A stretch of DNA of 5,956 nucleotides from contig CAJPSG010000077.1 in NCBI GenBank assembly GCA_905373195.1, forward strand, positions 1-5,956. The letters are read 5' to 3'. The stretch is from Kingella oralis. Lineage in GTDB: Bacteria > Pseudomonadota > Gammaproteobacteria > Burkholderiales > Neisseriaceae. Position numbers and translations under genes: made by a program. The notes beneath the pieces are model-generated. The model saw nothing but the letters and a program-made list of their open reading frames with translations. It made no database searches and was not told the DNA's origin. This document shows, one piece after another, positions 1 to 5,956 of this stretch. How positions within the stretch are numbered: the first letter of the stretch is position 1; the number at the start of each line of letters is the position of its first letter.

Positions 1-1
1 T

Positions 2-40
2 GGTGCGTCTTTTAAAGAGGTTTTATTGGATGCTTTTTAA
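2..40 (+). CDS. possible 3' end of an upstream gene (partial)
   Basis: The frame starting at base 2 reads GASFKEVLLDAF and stops with TAA at 38-40. It is open to the window edge and looks like an ordinary protein C-terminus, but 12 codons are too few to identify a family. Another forward frame is also open from the edge but runs into the structured repeat, so it is less likely. The short AT-rich stretch after the stop suits a gene end. The call rests only on an open frame and plausible residues. Confidence 0.2.
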   Translation, partial: GASFKEVLLDAF

Positions 41-62
41 TTTGATTAACTATAAATTGATT

Positions 63-345
63 TTAGCTTCGCAACTCCGCTACGCTCCGCAGGCTACCTA
101 ATTTATCAGCTACGTTTGATACTACTGCCCCTCCCCTACGTTCAGCCGAACGCAGTATTCTTTTTTCGGAAACAAGCGTGCGCTTGTCCGACGACGCACG
201 AAGTGCGGCTAGTTCGCACGCGCCGAAAAAAGGATGCGCAGTGAGGGAAGTCTGCGAAGCAGACCTGCACGTCGGGGTCGCCTTTCTTTGCTTACTTTCT
301 TTGGCGAAGCAAAGAAAGTAAGTCGCTCGCCGCGATAAGGCGAAA
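63..345. repeat. structured GC-rich repeat-like intergenic element
   Basis: About 280 bases without a convincing gene, built from short inverted repeats. Clear hairpins are CGTTC/GAACG (139-143/148-152), ACAAGCG/CGCTTGT (172-178/181-187), CGCAC-GAA-GTGCG (195-207), GTCTGC-GAA-GCAGAC (250-264) and a 13-bp stem at 291-322. TTTTTTCGG (161-169) is complementary to CCGAAAAAA (223-231) and could enclose the second and third hairpins as a multi-branched structure. The heptamer GCGAAGC, known as an unusually stable DNA mini-hairpin, occurs at 254-260 and 304-310, and on the reverse strand at 66-72. The CTTACTTTCTTTG hairpin resembles a motif I recall from intergenic regions of many proteobacteria, but I could not search for it. 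A reverse frame is open across the element (63-389), but its residues look like a translated repeat. It may be a dispersed repeat, a remnant of a mobile element or a structured RNA. Confidence 0.5.
282..322. repeat. hairpin with two alternative pairings
   Basis: CTTACTTTCTTTG (291-303) pairs perfectly with CAAAGAAAGTAAG (310-322) around a six-base loop. CTTTCTTTG occurs twice in tandem (282-290 and 295-303). The upstream copy therefore allows a competing 12-bp stem, 282-293 with 307-318. The two pairings exclude each other. There is no run of T after the stem on either strand, so it does not look like a classical intrinsic terminator. It could still protect RNA ends or stall polymerase. Confidence 0.6.
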
Positions 346-389
346 AGGTAAGCACTACACCCAAAGCCAACCACAAAGTGCAACCCCAT

Positions 390-425
390 TTTCAGGCTGC
401 CTTATCCCCCCAAGGCAGCCTGAAA
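390..425. terminator. inverted pair of kingDUS forming a 14-bp hairpin
   Basis: The reverse DUS (391-402) and forward DUS (413-424) face each other and extend to a 14-bp perfect stem, 390-403 with 412-425, around the loop ATCCCCCC. Inverted DUS pairs are known in Neisseriaceae to serve both as uptake signals and as transcription terminators. This one follows the structured repeat and directly precedes the candidate hda promoter, so it may insulate hda from upstream transcription. No strong T-tract follows. Confidence 0.6.
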
Positions 426-428
426 CCT

Positions 429-457
429 TTGCACCCCCCTTCACAAAACATTACAAT
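429..457 (+). promoter_or_regulatory. candidate sigma-70 promoter for hda
   Basis: TACAAT at 452-457 matches five of six bases of the -10 consensus. TTGCAC at 429-434 lies exactly 17 bases upstream but matches the -35 consensus only in its first three positions. Transcription would begin near 463-465, about 30 bases before the GTG at 495. It sits immediately downstream of the DUS hairpin and has no close competitor in the same interval. This is a reading by eye. Confidence 0.4.
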
Positions 458-494
458 CCCCCATCCCGCCATCTTGCAAACACCCCATCCCACC

Positions 495-1166
495 GTGCAA
501 CAAACCGCCTTTGATTTCAACGACCCCGCCTATCCCCGTTTCGACAAACTGCTCGGCAACGCCAACGCCGAGCTCATCTACATCCTGCAACAAGAGCACG
601 ACCAATTTCTCTACATCTGGGGCGAGCAAGGCTCAGGCAAAAGCCACATCCTGCAAGCATGGGTGGGGCAAGCCCTGCAAAACCAACACACCGCCGTGTA
701 CATCGACGCAGGCACCACCCCCCTTGCCGACACCGCCGCCCAAGCCGATTTCGTCGCCATCGACCAAATAGAAAAACTGAACGACACCGAGCAAGCCACC
801 CTGTTCTATATCTTCAACCACTTTCGCAACAGCAAACGCGGGCATCTCTTGCTCTCCGCCGACACCCCGCCCAGCAAACTCCACCTACGCGAAGATTTGC
901 GCACCCGCATGGCATACTGCCTCGCCTACGAAGTCAAATCCCTCAGCCGCGAAGAAAAAATTACCGCGCTCACCAACATGGCAAAAACCCGCCAGCTCAA
1001 CATAGACCCCAGCATCTACCAATACCTGCTAGACCATTGGCGGCAAGATCTCGGCAGCCTGATTACCATGTTCAACGACCTTGCCAATTATTCCATCAGC
1101 CAAGGCAAACCCATCACCCTGCCCCTGCTGCGCCGCCTGCTCAAACAACAGAAAACCCGCCCATGA
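495..1166 (+). CDS. hda: DnaA regulatory inactivator Hda
   Basis: A 223-residue AAA+ ATPase related to the DnaA ATPase domain. With the beta sliding clamp, Hda stimulates ATP hydrolysis by DnaA after initiation and so prevents re-initiation of chromosome replication. Visible motifs are Walker A GEQGSGKSH (43-51, Lys49), Walker B FVAIDQI (86-92, Asp90), a sensor-1 stretch LLLSAD (118-123), a box VII-like LRTRM (135-139, candidate arginine finger Arg138) and a sensor-2 region near WRQDLGSL (182-189). The N-terminal QTAFDF (3-8) resembles the clamp-binding peptide QLxLxF. The frame is open back to a GTG at 378, but that would add 39 residues encoded across the DUS hairpin and promoter. The GTG at 495 places the clamp peptide at the N-terminus and gives a length close to E. 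coli Hda (233). No clear Shine-Dalgarno sequence precedes it. It overlaps the next gene by ATGA. Confidence 0.92.
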   Translation: MQQTAFDFNDPAYPRFDKLLGNANAELIYILQQEHDQFLYIWGEQGSGKSHILQAWVGQALQNQHTAVYIDAGTTPLADTAAQADFVAIDQIEKLNDTEQATLFYIFNHFRNSKRGHLLLSADTPPSKLHLREDLRTRMAYCLAYEVKSLSREEKITALTNMAKTRQLNIDPSIYQYLLDHWRQDLGSLITMFNDLANYSISQGKPITLPLLRRLLKQQKTRP

Positions 1167-1834
1167 AAAACCTCGCCATCTTTGACCTAGACCACACCCT
1201 CATCAACACAGACAGCGACAACGCCTTCCCCAAATTCCTCATAGAACAAGGGCTGCTGGATGCCGACTACGCCGCCGCCCAAAACGAAAAATTCTATCAA
1301 GACTACCTTTCAGGCTGCCTCAACGTTGCCGATTTTGTCCGCTTTCAAATCAGCCCCATCGCCCAGCTTACTCCCGCCCAGCGCAACGAATTGCACCAAC
1401 AATTCCAAGCGCAATACATCGCCTCCCATGCCAGCCAAGCTGCCAAAGACTTGGTAAACCAACACCGCCGCGCAGGCGACGAATTGCTGGTGATTTCGTC
1501 CACCAACGAATACATCATCACCCCCATCTGCCAACAAATCTTCGGCATCCACAACATCATCGGCACACAGCTAGAAACCGATGCCAACGGCTTGTTTACA
1601 GGCAACATCGTTGGCACGCCCAGCCTGCAAGAAGGCAAAATCACACGGCTCAACCAATGGCTCGCCGCGCGGGGCGAAACGCTGACCAGCTACGGCAAAA
1701 CCTATTTTTACAGCGATTCCAAAAACGACTTGCCGCTGTTGAACCTTGTGGATGAGCCCGTTGCCGTTAATCCCGATGAAACCTTGCTGGCACACGCCCA
1801 AGCGCACGGGTGGGCGGTGTTGCGGTTTATGTGA
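1163..1834 (+). CDS. HAD superfamily subfamily IB phosphatase
   Basis: A 223-residue soluble hydrolase of the SerB-like HAD-IB group. Such enzymes remove phosphate from small molecules through an aspartyl-phosphate intermediate. All four motifs are present: motif I FDLDHT (nucleophile Asp8, acid/base Asp10), motif II in ISST (Ser112), motif III Lys159 in EGK, and motif IV SDSKND (184-189, Asp185 and Asp189) that binds Mg2+. The helical stretch between motifs I and II is the C1-type cap that selects the substrate. The ATG shares the ATGA overlap with the hda stop, implying translational coupling. A HAD hydrolase after hda is, as I recall, a common betaproteobacterial arrangement, although pcnB and folK do not follow here. 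The substrate cannot be read from sequence: phosphoserine, histidinol phosphate and other phosphomonoesters are all possible. A kingDUS lies in the coding sequence, encoding the LSGCL region of the cap (about 49-53). Confidence 0.9.
   Translation: MKNLAIFDLDHTLINTDSDNAFPKFLIEQGLLDADYAAAQNEKFYQDYLSGCLNVADFVRFQISPIAQLTPAQRNELHQQFQAQYIASHASQAAKDLVNQHRRAGDELLVISSTNEYIITPICQQIFGIHNIIGTQLETDANGLFTGNIVGTPSLQEGKITRLNQWLAARGETLTSYGKTYFYSDSKNDLPLLNLVDEPVAVNPDETLLAHAQAHGWAVLRFM
1309..1320 (-). repeat. kingDUS inside the HAD gene
   Basis: Exact reverse-strand AGGCAGCCTGAA. It is read through in the gene as Leu-Ser-Gly-Cys-Leu and does not disturb the frame. It is a single copy, so it acts only as an uptake signal and not as a hairpin. 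Confidence 0.9.
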
Positions 1835-1845
1835 GGCAGCCTAAA
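1834..1845 (+). repeat. kingDUS variant overlapping the HAD stop codon
   Basis: AGGCAGCCTAAA differs from the kingDUS at one position (A for G at position 10). Its first A is the last base of the TGA stop. It is probably a decayed or newly forming uptake site. Confidence 0.5.
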
Positions 1846-1867
1846 AACCCATACGCCACCCATCACA

Positions 1868-1908
1868 AAGGCAGCCTGAAAACGGTTTATCCATTTTCAG
1901 GCTGCCTT
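1868..1908. terminator. bidirectional DUS-hairpin terminator between convergent genes
   Basis: A forward kingDUS (1869-1880) and reverse kingDUS (1896-1907) form a 15-bp perfect stem, 1868-1882 with 1894-1908, around an 11-base loop. It lies in the 99-base gap between the convergent HAD and DUF4178 stop codons, where a terminator serving both strands is expected. The stem has A runs on one side and T runs on the other, which gives each strand a short U-rich end. Confidence 0.75.
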
Positions 1909-1933
1909 AATACTGCGTGCGGGCAACGCGAGC

Positions 1934-3469
1934 TTAATCGTCGTCATCATCTTCGCTGCGATTGCTGCCCGCTTTATAAAGCACCCACACAATCACGCTC
2001 GATAACACCAGCGAGAAGCCAAAATCGTCGTCGTTCATTTTTAGCCAAGCGGGGATGTTAATCAGGATAAACACGCCTATCATCAGCCAAACCATTTGCC
2101 GCGACACGGGATCGGGCTGCATTTGCGCGCTGTATTGCGATGCGTTGCTGCCGTCAAATGTAAACCATGTGGCAAGCTGTTGCCGCGTGATGGGCGTGCT
2201 TTTGCTCCATGCCAATTCGTTGCGCGTGCGCTCGGCGCTGAGCTTGTTGCTGCCTTGCTGATAGTCTTGATAATAGGTGATGTCGCCTGCGCGGATGTGC
2301 CAGTAGAACGCGCCTGCGGCGTAGCTTACGCGCCCGCCGTAGTCGTAGAGTTTGGCGGTGTTTTTGGGCGCGTTGTTGTCGTCTAGGGTGGGAAATCGGG
2401 TGAGGGTTTCGGAAAGTGTCCATTCGCTTTGCGCGGTTTCCACCAGCCAGAGAAAGCCTTGGCTGGGGCTGTATAGCAGGTATTCGCGCCACCAATCCAC
2501 GGGGGTGAGGCTTAATGGGCTGCCGTATAGGGCGGCGTGGGCGTCGTCGGGGTTGAGTTCTTCGTAGCGGGCTGCGCCGATAACGGTGTAGCTGTTGCCG
2601 TGGATTTTGCCTGTGGTGCCGATGGGCAGGGGCAGCGCGTCTTGCTGGGCTTGGCGCATTTCGTTGGCGGCGATGAGTTTGGCTTTTTCTTCGCTGGTGT
2701 CTAAATCGCTGCCGCAGCTGGGGCAAATGACGGTGGGTGTGATGCCGCGCAGCCATTGCACGGGCGAGCCGCAATGGGGGCAGTTTTCGCTTTGGCGTGT
2801 GCCTTTCAGGCTGCCTGCGCTTTGGCGAATTTGGTCGTCGCTGCGGGTGTTTTGCAGAAACAGTTGGTTAAGCTGGGTGGTGCTGCCAAGAAAGGCTTGC
2901 GGTGGGGTGTCGCTGTAATCCAGCGTGAGAAAGGCGTTTTCGCAACGCCAGTCGGCAACGCGGTTTTGATAGTGTTCAGGCAGCCTGAAAGGCAGCTCGC
3001 CTTGGGCGGCGGCGTTGGATAGGGTGATTTCGCGCACGTCGCTGGCGATAAAGGTTTTGCCGTAGTCTAGCGTGCTGATGCCTGCGCGGATTTCGTTGAA
3101 CGGCGGGGCGTTATCGGGCGTGGCGATTTGGCGGGTGATGACGTGGATGTCGCCTGCTTCGGAGAGCCAGCCGTTTTCGCCGTTGTCAAACTGGATATAC
3201 CATTCGTTCCACACGCCTGCGTCGTATTTGGCTTGCAGCCGCCCGACTACGGTAAAGCCTTGCCCTTGGTGTGTGCCTGTGGTGCTGATTTGGATGGGGC
3301 TGAAATCTTGCAGCAAGGCGCTGTCGCGCCCTGTGTCGTGCAAACTGTTGTCTTGCAACACGAGCATACTGTCGCAATAGCTGCATACGACGGTGATGGC
3401 GGTGGGGCTTTGAACTTGAACGGGCGCGCCGCAACTGGGGCAACTGGTGCGGAAAAAGGGTTCGGACAT
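1934..3469 (-). CDS. DUF4178 membrane protein with two zinc ribbons
   Basis: A 511-residue protein of unknown function. A four-cysteine zinc ribbon (Cys10, Cys13, Cys29, Cys32) is followed by a DUF4178-like domain (about 62-150, with GFTVVGRLQ and NEWYIQFDNGENGWLSEAG). A second ribbon (Cys230, Cys233, Cys249, Cys252) precedes a second DUF4178-like domain (about 283-400, with SYTVIGAARY, WREYLLY and GFLWLVE). Two hydrophobic segments near 459-475 and 484-499 are likely membrane helices, with a short connecting loop. The protein ends in an acidic tail, EDDDDD. This suggests a membrane-anchored protein with its zinc-binding part on one side, probably cytoplasmic. The frame extends 12 codons upstream to an ATG at 3505, but the ATG at 3469 is preferred because it begins MSEPFF just before the first ribbon. 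Two DUS copies lie within the gene. No neighbour indicates its job. Confidence 0.85.
   Translation of the reverse strand: MSEPFFRTSCPSCGAPVQVQSPTAITVVCSYCDSMLVLQDNSLHDTGRDSALLQDFSPIQISTTGTHQGQGFTVVGRLQAKYDAGVWNEWYIQFDNGENGWLSEAGDIHVITRQIATPDNAPPFNEIRAGISTLDYGKTFIASDVREITLSNAAAQGELPFRLPEHYQNRVADWRCENAFLTLDYSDTPPQAFLGSTTQLNQLFLQNTRSDDQIRQSAGSLKGTRQSENCPHCGSPVQWLRGITPTVICPSCGSDLDTSEEKAKLIAANEMRQAQQDALPLPIGTTGKIHGNSYTVIGAARYEELNPDDAHAALYGSPLSLTPVDWWREYLLYSPSQGFLWLVETAQSEWTLSETLTRFPTLDDNNAPKNTAKLYDYGGRVSYAAGAFYWHIRAGDITYYQDYQQGSNKLSAERTRNELAWSKSTPITRQQLATWFTFDGSNASQYSAQMQPDPVSRQMVWLMIGVFILINIPAWLKMNDDDFGFSLVLSSVIVWVLYKAGSNRSEDDDDD
2805..2816 (-). repeat. kingDUS inside the DUF4178 gene (linker)
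   Basis: Exact kingDUS in the coding direction, translated as AGSLK (residues 218-222). This lies in the stretch just before the second zinc ribbon, probably a linker that tolerates the insertion. Confidence 0.9.
2975..2989. repeat. palindromic DUS: kingDUS forward, simDUS reverse
   Basis: TTCAGGCAGCCTGAA is a perfect inverted repeat around one central base. The forward strand carries AGGCAGCCTGAA (2978-2989) and the reverse strand AGGCTGCCTGAA (2975-2986), the dialect described for Simonsiella. It is translated as FRLPE (161-165) of the DUF4178 protein. Confidence 0.85.
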
Positions 3470-3510
3470 GATGGGCGAGGGCTGGGGTTGAGATGGGGAA
3501 ATCATAGCAT

Positions 3511-3554
3511 AAAGGCAGCCTGAAACTGGGGTTTGCTGTTTTCAGGCTGCCTTT
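3511..3554. terminator. DUS hairpin upstream of the DUF4178 gene
   Basis: A forward kingDUS (3513-3524) and reverse kingDUS (3541-3552) give a 15-bp stem, 3511-3525 with 3540-3554, and a 14-base loop. It ends 41 bases before the preferred DUF4178 start, an unusual place for a terminator. It may be a second barrier to purB read-through, or it may lie in the DUF4178 leader. Confidence 0.6.
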
Positions 3555-3636
3555 GTTATCGGCATTCATGCCACAGTTTGTTTGGATTTTGAACAGGTAA
3601 ACAATAAAACTGGCGTTCGCTCATTGCGCAGGCATT

Positions 3637-3690
3637 AAGGCAGCCTGAAAACCGTATTGGCTACTGCATTTTCCATTTTCAGGCTGCCTT
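3637..3690. terminator. DUS-hairpin terminator of purB
   Basis: A forward kingDUS (3638-3649) and reverse kingDUS (3678-3689) form a 15-bp stem, 3637-3651 with 3676-3690, around a 24-base loop. The stem begins seven bases after the purB stop codon, the standard position for a neisserial DUS terminator. Confidence 0.75.
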
Positions 3691-3697
3691 CCACCGC

Positions 3698-5418
<1,721 letters not shown>

Positions 5419-5424
5419 GGTTTC

Positions 5425-5430
5425 TTCCTT
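5425..5430 (-). promoter_or_regulatory. ribosome binding site of the small ORF
   Basis: AAGGAA on the reverse strand, six bases before the ATG at 5418. The hexamer and spacing match the purB site, which is the best evidence that this start is used. Confidence 0.5.
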
Positions 5431-5442
5431 GTTTTTAAAGGT

Positions 5443-5454
5443 TTCAGGCAGCCT
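5443..5454 (-). repeat. simDUS overlapping the SRPBCC stop codon
   Basis: AGGCTGCCTGAA on the reverse strand. It supplies the last codons, Lys-Ala-Ala-stop, with its TGA as the stop. It differs from kingDUS only at the central base and has no kingDUS on the opposite strand. Confidence 0.7.
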
Positions 5455-5848
5455 TCAGTTTTCGGCACAAATCGCGGCGATATTTCTGCTGCTGCCGACG
5501 CAGATAAAATTTGACCAGCCAGCGCGGCAGCCGTTTTTTCAGCGTAATGTCTTCGGCAAAATCCAACTCGGTGCGGTTGTTGCCCACTGCGGTAAAACGC
5601 CCCGTCCAATGTCCGGAAAAATAGTCGTTTTCCATGTCAAACGCCCATAAATGCGGCGGCTGCGTTTGGGTAACGCGAAACAGTGTGGCTGCGCCTGATT
5701 GGGTGTGTTCGACAAACTGTGTGTCGTCCAGCCGTTCGATTTTTGCCAAATCGCTGCGCCATGCGTAGTCGGTCAGTGAAGTAACGGTGCGCCACACGGT
5801 TTGGATGTCGGCAGGAACGGTGTAGCGGATTCGGGATTGGACAGACAT
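5444..5848 (-). CDS. SRPBCC family protein
   Basis: A 134-residue protein with the pattern of the START/Bet v1-like (SRPBCC) fold, which forms a deep pocket for hydrophobic ligands. The N-terminal beta strand and first helix are typical (IRYTVPADIQTVWRTVTSLTDYAWRS begins near residue 7). Strands follow with FRVTQ (57-61), HLWAFDME (66-73), GHWTGRFTAV (79-88) and RTELDFAEDITLK (92-104). The long basic C-terminal helix (about 108-132) closes the pocket. The length suits a single-domain member. It has no signal peptide. The ligand and any enzymatic role cannot be told from sequence. The ATG at 5848 is preceded by AAAGGAA five bases upstream. The stop is formed by a simDUS, and the next ORF begins 25 bases downstream, so it may lead a transcript that includes purB. 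Confidence 0.85.
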   Translation of the reverse strand: MSVQSRIRYTVPADIQTVWRTVTSLTDYAWRSDLAKIERLDDTQFVEHTQSGAATLFRVTQTQPPHLWAFDMENDYFSGHWTGRFTAVGNNRTELDFAEDITLKKRLPRWLVKFYLRRQQQKYRRDLCRKLKAA

Positions 5849-5853
5849 GGGGA

Positions 5854-5860
5854 TTCCTTT
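5854..5860 (-). promoter_or_regulatory. SRPBCC gene ribosome binding site
   Basis: AAAGGAA on the reverse strand, five bases before the ATG at 5848. It fixes that start. Confidence 0.75.
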
Positions 5861-5880
5861 GCGTGCAGCTTAAACAGAGT

Positions 5881-5904
5881 TTCAGGTAGCCTTTCAGACG
5901 GGCT
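5881..5904 (-). repeat. adjacent uptake sequences of two other dialects
   Basis: On the reverse strand AGCCCGTCTGAA (5893-5904), one mismatch from AG-DUS AGGCCGTCTGAA, is followed without a gap by AGGCTACCTGAA (5881-5892), an exact match to the Eikenella dialect. Neither is the kingDUS used elsewhere in the window. Confidence 0.6.
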
Positions 5905-5956
5905 TACATTCGCATCCCAAGTGCAACACCCCTAAATAAGAGGCGTAAACTTACCC
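5904..5956 (-). CDS. possible 3' end of a gene entering from the right (partial)
   Basis: One reverse-strand frame is open from the window edge and reads VSLRLLFRGVALGMRM before TAA at 5904-5906. The other two reverse frames have stops within this stretch. The family cannot be named from 16 residues. The VAL near the end faintly recalls C-termini of IS30-type transposases, but that is a weak memory. It ends immediately before the mixed DUS pair and lies 55 bases upstream of the SRPBCC start. Confidence 0.3.
   Translation of the reverse strand, partial: VSLRLLFRGVALGMRM

Noticed and set aside
91..102. AGGCTACCTAAT, similar to the Eikenella DUS
   Set aside because: Two mismatches lie in the usually invariant 3' end, and the site is part of the structured repeat.
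63..389. 108-codon reverse-strand ORF over the structured repeat
   Set aside because: It consists almost wholly of translated hairpins, is unusually rich in Arg, Ser and Ala, has no ribosome binding site I can see, and has the residue pattern of repeat-derived false ORFs.
1052..1063. Near-kingDUS in hda (CGGCAGCCTGAT)
   Set aside because: Two of twelve positions differ, and the bases encode the conserved sensor-2 region of Hda. Coding constraint explains it.
659..1162. Forward frame open upstream of the HAD start, which would extend it by 168 codons
   Set aside because: It is out of frame with hda across the same bases, is full of Arg, His and Pro, and the HAD fold begins exactly at MKNLAIFDLDHT (1163).
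3186..3569. 127-codon reverse ORF overlapping the DUF4178 start
   Set aside because: It overlaps the real gene in another frame, crosses a DUS hairpin and is Arg/His-rich.
3555..3636. Promoter for the DUF4178 gene between the two DUS hairpins
   Set aside because: The best -10-like hexamer (CAAAAT, reverse strand) has no acceptable -35 at 16-18 bases.

Overview
The window comes from a member of the Neisseriaceae, most likely Kingella or a close relative. The main evidence is the 12-mer AGGCAGCCTGAA, the DNA uptake sequence (DUS) dialect known as AG-kingDUS. I count 13 exact copies on the two strands, where chance would give far fewer than one. The protein set also fits a betaproteobacterium of this family: Hda, an E. 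coli-type PurB, and a DUF4178 protein of the kind seen in neisserial genomes.

Layout. Positions 1-60 are AT-rich and may hold the last codons of a gene entering from the left. Positions 63-345 are a structured, GC-rich, repeat-like element made of short hairpins; the ORF that crosses it looks spurious. A DUS hairpin (390-425) and a candidate promoter (429-457) lead into a forward two-gene unit. Its members are hda, the regulator that inactivates the replication initiator DnaA, and a HAD-IB phosphatase that overlaps it by four bases. A DUS hairpin (1868-1908) separates this unit from the leftward genes.

From right to left, the reverse-strand genes are a SRPBCC-fold protein (5444-5848), a questionable small ORF (5065-5418), purB (3698-5068) and a DUF4178 membrane protein with two zinc ribbons (1934-3469). 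The first three are tightly packed (25-nt gap, then a 4-nt overlap) and share similar AAGGAA ribosome binding sites, so they could be one transcript. That transcript would end at the DUS hairpin just after purB. The DUF4178 gene lies beyond that hairpin and a second one, so it is probably expressed separately. At the right edge another reverse-strand frame stops at 5904 and may be the end of a further gene.

Functionally the window is mostly housekeeping: replication control (hda), purine synthesis (purB), a phosphatase and two poorly defined proteins. I see no defence system, CRISPR array, tRNA, rRNA or complete mobile element. The unusual parts are the mixed DUS dialects, the structured 63-345 element, and the small ORF that spans the whole purB leader.
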